A stretch of 32,098 bases of DNA, from the NCBI GenBank assembly GCA_007694095.1, contig RECI01000222.1, forward strand, positions 1-32,098, read 5' to 3'. Within the stretch, counting starts at the first letter, position 1. Each line of letters begins with the position of its first letter. A model generated the notes under the pieces. It searched no databases, was not told the DNA's origin, and saw only the letters and a program-made list of their open reading frames with translations. Both the position numbers and the translations under genes were made by a program. Origin of the DNA: Balneolaceae bacterium (GTDB lineage Bacteria > Bacteroidota > Rhodothermia > Balneolales > Balneolaceae). Shown one piece after another: positions 17,901-24,651 of this stretch.

Positions 17901-17982
17901 GGAACAAATAACAGACGGAAGGCTGGATATGCCGGGCACGAAAGAGGAAAGCAGGGAGCAGATTCGTATGTTTGGCCTTTAA
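14953..17982 (+). CDS. DUF2723 (GT117/TMEM260-like) membrane glycosyltransferase candidate
   Basis: This is a 1009-aa protein. The N-terminal 300 residues carry many membrane helices and the DUF2723 signature: Trp40-Asp41-Pro42 in [14 protein letters not shown] followed by HPPGSPFF (56-63). This is the acidic-residue loop typical of GT-C dolichol/undecaprenol-dependent enzymes. More helices follow at about 435-545. The central soluble part contains [32 protein letters not shown], a strongly conserved DUF2723 segment. The C-terminus has a TPR-like stretch ([22 protein letters not shown]) and a coiled coil (about 900-950, [22 protein letters not shown]). Human TMEM260 O-mannosylates receptor ectodomains; a role in modifying secreted proteins is inferred here. 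It lies 75 bp upstream of the unknown-ybeY cluster. Confidence 0.88.
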   Translation: [1009 protein letters not shown]

Positions 17983-18057
17983 TTTAACAGATAGAATTTA
18001 AAATCTTCGATTCAGATTGTATATTACATTCATAATTTTCATTCAACTTCACCGGCA

Positions 18058-18525
18058 ATGATATACGAATTTTCTAAAGAGACGATTTTATCCATTGGAA
18101 AAGTATTGGGAAGTAATCCCAAAAAACTCGGGGAAGATGTATATCGGATAGAAATGGTGAACGACGAAGACGGGAGAAAACTCGCACTGGAAATATTGCT
18201 CGGGCTGGTAATTGACGGAAAAAAAATGAATATGGTTTCTGTTTACTCTGGAAGCACATTTATTCAGCTCCATAACTGCACTGCATTTATAGCAAGTGAA
18301 ATGTTAAAACAGGTAACATTTTTTGGCAAATCCGGCGGGTATACCTCCGGGCTGATTGTGGAGCAGGGTGCCGGCTGCAGCCTTTACGCCAATGTGAATG
18401 ACAGTGTACTCACCGGCGATTTTACCAAACTGCCCGAAGACGTAATGATGTGCGGTGTAGCCCTTTCATTAACGGATACGCTCGATTCGGATGATTTTTC
18501 ATTCGATGATGAAACCATTTCCTGA
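18058..18525 (+). CDS. Conserved-looking protein of unknown function (155 aa)
   Basis: This is a soluble 155-aa protein without signal peptide or membrane segment. The middle is rich in beta strands (KKMNMVSVYSGSTFIQLHNCTAFIASEMLKQVTFFGKSGGYTSGLIVEQGAGCSLYANVNDSVLTGDF) and the tail is acidic (TLDSDDFSFDDETIS). I recognise no family. Its 3' end overlaps the ybeY start by about 20 bp in another reading frame, implying coupled translation with that rRNA-maturation gene. The overlap and coding-like composition make it a real gene. Confidence 0.75.
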   Translation: MIYEFSKETILSIGKVLGSNPKKLGEDVYRIEMVNDEDGRKLALEILLGLVIDGKKMNMVSVYSGSTFIQLHNCTAFIASEMLKQVTFFGKSGGYTSGLIVEQGAGCSLYANVNDSVLTGDFTKLPEDVMMCGVALSLTDTLDSDDFSFDDETIS

Positions 18526-18982
18526 AATACCGCTCTCCTCTGAAGGTGCCGTACTCACGGTCACAAACACATCGGGTATTTCTGTTCCCGTAAAATCTGC
18601 TATACTGCGCAAACTCGCCAGCCTCATCGAAGAACAAGAAAATCTCCTTTTTCAGCATATAGAAGTTGTTTTCGTTAATGAAAACGACATTATTGACATA
18701 AACCGGGAATACCTCAGCAGGGATTATGTCACAGATATTATTACATTCCGGTATGATGAAAACGGAAATAACCAGGCGATAGAGGGGACACTTTTTTGCT
18801 GTGCCCAGCGTATCGGGGAACAAAGTGCTGAATTCGGAACCGCTAAAAAAAGTGAATTCTACCGTGTTTATATCCATGGTCTATTACACCTGGCGGGCTA
18901 CGATGACCAGCTCCCGGAGCAAAAAGAAAAAATGACTAAGCTCGAAGACTATTACCTCGAACAAATGATGAACTTGCTGTGA
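18506..18982 (+). CDS. ybeY: Endoribonuclease YbeY (16S rRNA maturation)
   Basis: YbeY is a zinc endoribonuclease for 3'-end maturation of 16S rRNA and ribosome quality control. From ATG 18506 it is 158 aa. The metal motif is HGLLHLAGYDD: the first two His ligands (His124, His128) are present, and the third His of HGxLHLxGYDH is Asp. I recall Asp at or near this position in other Bacteroidota YbeY proteins. The conserved RDYVTDIITFRYD segment (NxxYR-DxxTDVLSF in the family) and LEDYYLEQM end are also seen. Alternative starts are ATG 18491 and 18509; all overlap the preceding gene. The stop overlaps the next gene as GTGA. Confidence 0.92.
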   Translation: MMKPFPEIPLSSEGAVLTVTNTSGISVPVKSAILRKLASLIEEQENLLFQHIEVVFVNENDIIDINREYLSRDYVTDIITFRYDENGNNQAIEGTLFCCAQRIGEQSAEFGTAKKSEFYRVYIHGLLHLAGYDDQLPEQKEKMTKLEDYYLEQMMNLL

Positions 18983-20346
18983 CAGAATCCGTCTATACTC
19001 TTCTGGTTGTTGAATCACCTGTTATTGCAGGGATTATTCAAAGCCATTGCCCCTCATCTGTTTATGTTCTGAGTACGGGTGGTTATTGCTGGCATCCGGT
19101 ATATGATCCCGCTAAAAACCGTATAAAAGCAATTGCCGATCCCAAAAAAACAGATATCCGTAAAGAACTCAAAAAGCAGGCTCAATGGGCCAATAGTGTT
19201 ATCATTGCTGCGGATTCCGATCCGGCCGGGGATTTTATCACATGGTCAATAGCAAAATTTCTTAATAATCCTGGATTGAAGCGAACCCGTTTGCAAAGTC
19301 TCAGTAAAACAGGTATTTACGAAATGCTGGATGAAGCACGGGAACTCGACGAATCTTCACTCGAAACACGGCTCCGAAATAGGTTCATGATCCGGCAGCA
19401 GTGGAAACATTCACGTATGGTGCCTGATTATCATCTCTCCGGCCTGGTATCCATTTTTGGCCACGCCAAAACATACAGGCATTTTCTGAATGAAAACGGC
19501 ATTCTCTTTAAAAGTTCTTCTGCAATGCATGTGGCGCCAGATGAATGGATTTCCGTGGAAGAAGACATGACAGAATTATATTACCGGCCGGAAAAACCCC
19601 TTTCTACATTCGATATTTTAGGAAAAATTGTAGAAAATAAGTTAGCTGCAACATACGAAAAGGCTCAGGAATTACTGCAGGAGTTGTTTCAGACAAAACT
19701 GCCTTTTTCTGGAGAATCGCTCATCAGTTACCCCCGGACCTCGGCAAGGGCTTTCTACAGTGAAACCTGGAATCATTTCCGCCAGCAGTATATTAAATTT
19801 GGCTCACAAAGCGAACTCAAACCTGTTTTCATGCAGGAAATTGCAGACCCGGGGGTCCCTCATGAAAGTATTCACCCTGTAAATCTCTCTTTAACACCTC
19901 AAAAAATATCGGGTGAGTTATCAGGGGTACTTGGAAATCTTTACCATATCATATATGATCAAACCCGTTCCAGTATCACCTTACCGGAAAAATTAAACCA
20001 GGCTTACATTAATGAATTGCAGGCAGGTATTTATTTTTATGAGGCAAACGGAACTGTTTTAACGGAGTCCAGGCAATCTCTCCGGCCGGTTTACACCACA
20101 AGCGACCTGGGTATATTGCTTTTTGAGTTGGGTATTTGCCAGCCATCCGGGTTCGGAAAAGATCTCCATGATTGGGCATCGAGAGGCTGGATACATATTG
20201 AAAAAGACCTGGTTACACCGGGTAAACCTATTGTAAATAAATTAAATGATGCTGAATCATTTCACAAAAAACTGGAAAAATTGAATAACCTCGCGGAAAG
20301 TGATACTCTTGATTTCGAAACAATAAGTAGCATACTTTCGTCTTAA
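18979..20346 (+). CDS. Divergent type IA topoisomerase-like protein
   Basis: This 455-aa protein starts at GTG (18979), overlapping the ybeY stop. It aligns by eye with the core of type IA topoisomerases: TOPRIM opening TLLVVESPVIAGII (Glu12 is the catalytic Glu), then IADPKKTDIRKELKKQAQWANSVIIAADSDPAGDFITWSIAKFL, the usual ATDPDREGEAIAWH region. Here the DxDxE motif is Asp79-Ser-Asp81-Pro-Ala83, so its Glu is lost. The Tyr site is present in GESLISYPRTSARAF (Tyr251, Arg253), and PHESIHPVNLS (295-300) matches the AHEAIRPT motif. The LSAGRVQS motif is not recognisable and there are no C-terminal zinc fingers. At about half the size of TopA it is probably an accessory paralogue; strand-passage activity is doubtful. 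Confidence 0.72.
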   Translation: MTESVYTLLVVESPVIAGIIQSHCPSSVYVLSTGGYCWHPVYDPAKNRIKAIADPKKTDIRKELKKQAQWANSVIIAADSDPAGDFITWSIAKFLNNPGLKRTRLQSLSKTGIYEMLDEARELDESSLETRLRNRFMIRQQWKHSRMVPDYHLSGLVSIFGHAKTYRHFLNENGILFKSSSAMHVAPDEWISVEEDMTELYYRPEKPLSTFDILGKIVENKLAATYEKAQELLQELFQTKLPFSGESLISYPRTSARAFYSETWNHFRQQYIKFGSQSELKPVFMQEIADPGVPHESIHPVNLSLTPQKISGELSGVLGNLYHIIYDQTRSSITLPEKLNQAYINELQAGIYFYEANGTVLTESRQSLRPVYTTSDLGILLFELGICQPSGFGKDLHDWASRGWIHIEKDLVTPGKPIVNKLNDAESFHKKLEKLNNLAESDTLDFETISSILSS

Positions 20347-20353
20347 TTTATAA

Positions 20354-21505
20354 ATGTTACTGAACATGAGTGCTGAAGAAAAAAGCGGGGTGTCTGCCGA
20401 CCCATCTAACAACCATTTCGAAAAACTGAGTGCGCTGCTCTCGGCTCACCTTGGATTTGATGGCAACAATAAGGAAGGTTCCCTGAAAAAATCACAGGGT
20501 TTAAAAAAACCGGACAGGATTTATCAACTAAGAATCCTCAATATCCTGAAGCCGATACCCTGGCTTTTACTTGCTGTTTTTATCTTCTCTTTCATCTGGG
20601 ATTTTGATGACTATTTTGCATCATTTTTTGGCATACAACTGCAGTTTGAAGGAATATTGCGGATTATTTCGGTAAGCGGAATGATCGGATTTCTCACGAA
20701 TTGGACTGCCATCACCATGCTATTCAGGCCATTAAAAAGGCGGCCACTGCTGGGTCAGGGTTTGATACCAGCGCATAAAGAACGGATTGCATACCGCCTT
20801 GCGAGGGCTGTTTCTGACGACCTGATCAATCCCGCTTTGATTCAGCAAAAAATCCACGAATCGAAGGCAGTAAGCCGGTACCGCAGGCTCACTCTTTTGC
20901 ATGTTCGTAACGTGACATCCAAACAAGCGTTCCGGGACGATTTAAAAACCTGGATTCTTGAATATATTTCGTTCCAGATTCATGATCCCATTTTCAGAAA
21001 AAAAATATCTGCCCATATATTAGCCGAACTTGAAGAAGCCCTTCATGACAAAATGCTTGAAAAAGCCGCACTCAAAACCTATTCATTTTTCCGCGGTCAG
21101 ACCCTGGAAGAGTTTATTGAAGACCTGCTCACAAAAGTACCGGTAACTGCTGAACGTTCCATCGGTTTTATTGACGAATACCTCGACGAGTTGCCTGGCC
21201 GTATCGAAAAGAACAGCGAAAAAATTGATGAACTTATCACCCAGGGAGTTTACATGCTTGTGAACCAGTTAAACGTACAAACACTGGTGGAAGAAAACCT
21301 CAGAACATACGACGAAGAAAAACTGGAAAACCTGATCCGAAATGCCACCAACGAGCAGCTCAAAACCATACAGTACCTTGGTGCAGTTCTAGGAACCATC
21401 GGCGGGTTTGTGATTTGGGAGCCGCTGCTTAGCCTTACAATTCTCACCCTGTTATTTGGAACAGTTTTTTTGATTGATCACCTATTGTTTAGACGTGAAT
21501 CGTGA
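20354..21505 (+). CDS. DUF445 family membrane protein
   Basis: This 383-aa protein has two hydrophobic segments near the N-terminus (LKPIPWLLLAVFIFSFIWDF and ILRIISVSGMIGFLTNW) and two at the C-terminus (YLGAVLGTIGGFVIWEPLLSLTILTLLFGTVFLIDHLL). The signature NWTAITMLFRPLKRRPLLGQGLIPAHKERIAYRLA matches the DUF445 core (TNWLAIKMLFRP...G..P). The long middle part is helical and charged. The family is widespread but of unknown function. It begins 7 bp after the topoisomerase-like gene; ATG 20366 is an alternative start. It is probably the last gene of the ybeY cluster, as a 161-bp gap follows. Confidence 0.82.
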   Translation: MLLNMSAEEKSGVSADPSNNHFEKLSALLSAHLGFDGNNKEGSLKKSQGLKKPDRIYQLRILNILKPIPWLLLAVFIFSFIWDFDDYFASFFGIQLQFEGILRIISVSGMIGFLTNWTAITMLFRPLKRRPLLGQGLIPAHKERIAYRLARAVSDDLINPALIQQKIHESKAVSRYRRLTLLHVRNVTSKQAFRDDLKTWILEYISFQIHDPIFRKKISAHILAELEEALHDKMLEKAALKTYSFFRGQTLEEFIEDLLTKVPVTAERSIGFIDEYLDELPGRIEKNSEKIDELITQGVYMLVNQLNVQTLVEENLRTYDEEKLENLIRNATNEQLKTIQYLGAVLGTIGGFVIWEPLLSLTILTLLFGTVFLIDHLLFRRES

Positions 21506-21666
21506 ACTGTTGCAATTTTATTGACTTGGACTTTTCCTTATTCCCAGATACTCTTTAATTACAATTGGCCGGATTGTTCTTTTGTTGCTTTTAATATCCC
21601 ATGCCTTTCAACCGGCTGATACAAATCATGGATTATTAATGTACGCTTTTTTGTTATTTTGCATTC

Positions 21667-22068
21667 ATGAAATCTCTTGAAGAAAAAATTATCAGATATG
21701 CGGCAGGGTATGAGGATATTTTATTAGTATATCTCTTTGGATCCCGGGCAACAGAACATACACATAGCGAAAGTGATGTTGATGTGGCCTTAATGTTTCG
21801 CTTTAACCAAATCCCGTCTGTAGAACACTTATTACAGATTCAGGATGATTTGACCTCGCTTTTAGGAAAGGAAGTTGACATCGTTGTACTCAACAACGCA
21901 TCCCCTATTATTCGTATGCAGGTATTGAGAAAAGGCAAAAAGCTCTTTGATCGGGACAAACGTGCATATATCCGTTTTTTTGTACGAACCATAAACGAAT
22001 ACGATGATTTAAAACGAGTTCGTTCCGTTATTGAAAAAAAGATAGCACGTGGAAGAATTTATGGTTGA
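21667..22068 (+). CDS. mntA: MntA-type nucleotidyltransferase antitoxin
   Basis: This 133-aa minimal nucleotidyltransferase has the exact GSx10DxD motif: Gly25-Ser26 in LFGSRATEHTHSESDVDVAL with Asp37 and Asp39, and a third acidic residue, Asp71, in KEVDIVVL. In MntA/HepT systems MntA adds AMP to a Tyr in the HEPN toxin and silences it. Its catalytic residues all look intact. It overlaps the HepT-like gene by 8 bp. Near-identical architecture is common in bacteria and is often acquired horizontally. Confidence 0.88.
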   Translation: MKSLEEKIIRYAAGYEDILLVYLFGSRATEHTHSESDVDVALMFRFNQIPSVEHLLQIQDDLTSLLGKEVDIVVLNNASPIIRMQVLRKGKKLFDRDKRAYIRFFVRTINEYDDLKRVRSVIEKKIARGRIYG

Positions 22069-22348
22069 TCGTGATGTTGTTATTGCCAAAATAAACTCGA
22101 TTCAGAAATGCCTGAAGAGAATCAAAGAGATTACAAAACTTGATCCGAAATCACTCGAGAACCTTGATACAGAAGAGATCGTCATTCTTAATCTTCAGCG
22201 TGCCATTCAATCTTCCATAGACCTTGCTGCACATATAGTTGCAGATGAAGGATGGGGGGTACCCCGGGAATTACGTGAAAATTTTGATTTACTTTCACAA
22301 AAGAAAGTTTTGTTTGTTTTTTTGATAAACATGCCATTAAACGACTGA
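22061..22348 (+). pseudogene. hepT: HepT-like HEPN toxin, C-terminally truncated
   Basis: HepT is the HEPN-domain RNase toxin of the MntA/HepT pair. From ATG 22061 (GGAAG is 6 bp upstream) it reads 95 aa, whereas HepT proteins are usually about 130-145 aa. The N-terminal half is typical: LENLDTEEIVILNLQRAIQSSIDLAAHIVADEGWGVPRELRENFDLLSQKK. It then diverges into KVLFVFLINMPLND and stops. The catalytic RNxxxH (Rx4-6H) motif and the following tyrosine are missing. No frame downstream before the next gene recovers them, although another frame stays open for about 22 codons (to about 22389). It is therefore a deletion remnant and cannot act as an RNase. Confidence 0.72.
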
Positions 22349-22381
22349 TAGAAGGTGATAAGCTAATCTACTCTTTACTGA

Positions 22382-22411
22382 TTGAATAATCAGTTTTATT
22401 TAATACCTTCG
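22382..22411 (+). promoter_or_regulatory. Bacteroidota-type promoter of the amine oxidase gene
   Basis: TTG (22382-22384), a 19-bp spacer and TACCTTCG (22404-22411) fit the Bacteroidota sigma consensus TTG-N19-TAnnTTTG with one mismatch. Transcription should begin near 22418, giving a short leader of about 20 nt before the ATG at 22438. This supports that start and shows the oxidase is transcribed apart from the mntA/hepT pair. Confidence 0.65.
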
Positions 22412-22437
22412 ATCGATTCGCAATTTAACACCCATAT

Positions 22438-23901
22438 ATGGACCGTAAAACATTTCTCCGGCAAAGTACTGCAGCCGGATTTGCCCTAACACTTAATCCG
22501 GCAAGCCTTCTCATGGAAAAAACTATGACCCCGGCTTCCGCATATAAACCATCAAACGGGAAAAAAGTTATTGTTGCGGGAGCCGGAATTACCGGCTTGT
22601 GCTGTGGTTACGAACTCATGAAACGGGGCTTTGATGTAACAGTTCTGGATGCTGATGGCCGGCACGGCGGACATGTTTTCACAGGAAGGGATGGACTTTC
22701 AGACGGCCTTTATGTTGATTATGGAGCCGAGGGCTTCACAAAACCGGGTTATGAGAAATTCTGGAACTATATCGATGAATTTGATCTGCCGGTATTGAAA
22801 TATAATCATAGAATTAACAGGCTGTCGCGCATTGATGACCGTTACTATACCGATGAGGAGATATGGTCGAGGCAATTCGACAGGGCAACAGAATTGGGCG
22901 GTTTCAATGAAAAAGAAAGAAGGTTTCTCTCTGCCAATCCTATCTGGAACCTCGAAACTCTATACCTTCAGCCCTATTGGGAAAAATTTTCCAGTGATTA
23001 TCAGCCTTTGGGTATTGGCCTCGACGATCTCGATCATATTTCAATTTCAGAATTATATGAAAAAGACGGCGCCTCACAGGCGGCGTTAGACCGGCTTGGA
23101 GGAGCCCGTACCTCTGCCCTCTTCAAGATCTGGCAATCCTACATTTTACATGTAAGGGGCATCCCGCTTTATCACCCCGATATGCTCTACAGAATAAAAG
23201 GCGGAAACCAGAAAATGACCGATGCATTCGCATCAAGACTCGGTGAGAGAGTGTTGCTCGACTGCCGGATTACGGAAGTTGAGCAGGGAAACACCGGGGT
23301 AAAACTTACCTTTGAAGAATTTGGTGAAATCAGGACGATGGAAGCAGACTTCCTGGCGAATTGCCTGCCGGTTCCCGCACTGCGAAATATTCTTTTTACA
23401 CCCGATTTACCCTCCGAAAAACGATACGTCATCGAAAACCTGGCATACGATTCCTACCCCAGATTCGCTTTTCAGGCCCGTTCAAAATTTTGGCTTAACG
23501 ACAACCTGACTATCAATTTTAATTTTAATCACCCCGGGCTCAGCAATATCTGGCAAGTTGCCGAGGAGGTCGATACACAACGGGTTGTGCTGATGGCAAC
23601 AGGGCCTGGAGGCACATCACCTCTGCGTGCCCTGCATACGTTTAAACAGCTCTATCCCGGTAATACATCCGGCATAAACATTGAGCAGGCACTTGTAAAA
23701 GACTGGACTGCCGACCGTTTTGCCCCAAGCTGCGAAAGACTCTCATTTCCGATGGGAACTCTCGCAAATTTTTGGCCACACGTAATGACCCCGGCCGGCC
23801 GAATCCATTTCGCCGGTTCTTATGCAGACAACAACAACTGGGGTATGGAAGCGGCCACCAATTCCGCAAACAGGGTGGCTCAGGAAATTGAACAGGCATG
23901 A
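22438..23901 (+). CDS. FAD-dependent amine oxidase-like protein
   Basis: This 487-aa flavoprotein begins with a possible Tat-type signal (MDRKTFLRQSTAAGFALTL; Arg-Lys instead of Arg-Arg). The dinucleotide-binding motif VIVAGAGITGLCCGYEL (residues 44-60) follows, with Asp71 as the ribose-binding acidic residue and R75-HGGHV beyond it. The C-terminal FAD signature is GRIHFAGSYADNNNWGMEAATNSANRVAQEI. These are the marks of the flavin-containing amine oxidase superfamily (monoamine/L-amino-acid oxidases, phytoene-desaturase-like enzymes). Substrate unknown. A cytochrome c gene follows 21 bp downstream, so the enzyme may pass electrons to that cytochrome rather than to oxygen. It has its own promoter. 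Confidence 0.85.
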   Translation: MDRKTFLRQSTAAGFALTLNPASLLMEKTMTPASAYKPSNGKKVIVAGAGITGLCCGYELMKRGFDVTVLDADGRHGGHVFTGRDGLSDGLYVDYGAEGFTKPGYEKFWNYIDEFDLPVLKYNHRINRLSRIDDRYYTDEEIWSRQFDRATELGGFNEKERRFLSANPIWNLETLYLQPYWEKFSSDYQPLGIGLDDLDHISISELYEKDGASQAALDRLGGARTSALFKIWQSYILHVRGIPLYHPDMLYRIKGGNQKMTDAFASRLGERVLLDCRITEVEQGNTGVKLTFEEFGEIRTMEADFLANCLPVPALRNILFTPDLPSEKRYVIENLAYDSYPRFAFQARSKFWLNDNLTINFNFNHPGLSNIWQVAEEVDTQRVVLMATGPGGTSPLRALHTFKQLYPGNTSGINIEQALVKDWTADRFAPSCERLSFPMGTLANFWPHVMTPAGRIHFAGSYADNNNWGMEAATNSANRVAQEIEQA

Positions 23902-23922
23902 TGTTTTTTTGATCAGTTTTTT

Positions 23923-24651
23923 ATGAAATCAGAACTACACGTGAATTACTTTCTGTTCCTCTCCTGTATAATACTGCCATATTTTTTTCTTCATCCCGGT
24001 TCCAATCAAAATAGTGTCTCTGCTAAACCTGAGGTAAGTATTGTACAGCCTGATCTGAATAGTGTCTATCATTGGGGAGATCAGGTAAGGTATCGTATTA
24101 CTGTTTCCGATATGAATGATGGCGATTCAAGGTTTGGCGAAATTATACCCCTCGAGGTATTTCTGGAAACCAAATTCGTGGCTGAATTGGGTTACACTGA
24201 TATGCCCCTGAATTCCGGCTTACAAGAAATCAAAGAAAACGAAGGGCTGTATCTGATGAGAAAATCAACCTGTTTTGGCTGTCATGCCGATAAAACCATG
24301 CTGGTTGGGCCTTCTTTTTCAGATATATCTGACAGATACCCTAACAACCCCGAAACAATGAGCACCCTTGCAAATCGTATTGTTAATGGCTCGTCGGGAA
24401 AGTGGAGCGATATTGACATGCCGCCGCATAATGATCTGTCCATCGAAGAAGCTAAAAAAATTTCAGCGTACATCCTTCAGCAGGGAAGCAGGAAGAACAG
24501 CTGGGTTTATCCCGGCCTGGAAGGAGTTTTCAGAATTATTGACAAACCGGCAGGTACAAGCGGCGGCTATTATCTTTTAACAGCCAGTTATAAAAATAAC
24601 GCCCCGGAACCTGCCATAGGCCGGCACACCATAGTTTTAGAAATCAGGTAA
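23923..24651 (+). CDS. Secreted c-type cytochrome with flanking beta domains
   Basis: This 242-aa protein has a hydrophobic N-terminal signal (about 8-25). An Ig/PKD-like beta domain follows (VSIVQPDLNSVYHWGDQVRYRITVSDMNDGDSRFGEIIP). Next is a class I cytochrome c domain with haem motif CFGCH (117-121), LVGPSFSDISDRY and a Met166 axial ligand in DIDMPPHNDLS. A C-terminal beta segment (SGGYYLLTASYKNNAPEPAIGRHTIVLEIR) follows. This layout matches the C-terminal module often fused to PQQ-type sugar dehydrogenases or ThuA proteins in Bacteroidota. Here it stands alone after the amine oxidase gene, so it is a likely electron acceptor for that enzyme. Confidence 0.82.
   Translation: MKSELHVNYFLFLSCIILPYFFLHPGSNQNSVSAKPEVSIVQPDLNSVYHWGDQVRYRITVSDMNDGDSRFGEIIPLEVFLETKFVAELGYTDMPLNSGLQEIKENEGLYLMRKSTCFGCHADKTMLVGPSFSDISDRYPNNPETMSTLANRIVNGSSGKWSDIDMPPHNDLSIEEAKKISAYILQQGSRKNSWVYPGLEGVFRIIDKPAGTSGGYYLLTASYKNNAPEPAIGRHTIVLEIR

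Noticed and set aside
22302-22389. Frame-shifted continuation of HepT (SFVCFFDKHAIKRLIEGDKLIYSLLIE)
   Set aside because: It has no RNxxxH motif and does not resemble the HepT C-terminus, so I do not propose it as a programmed frameshift product.
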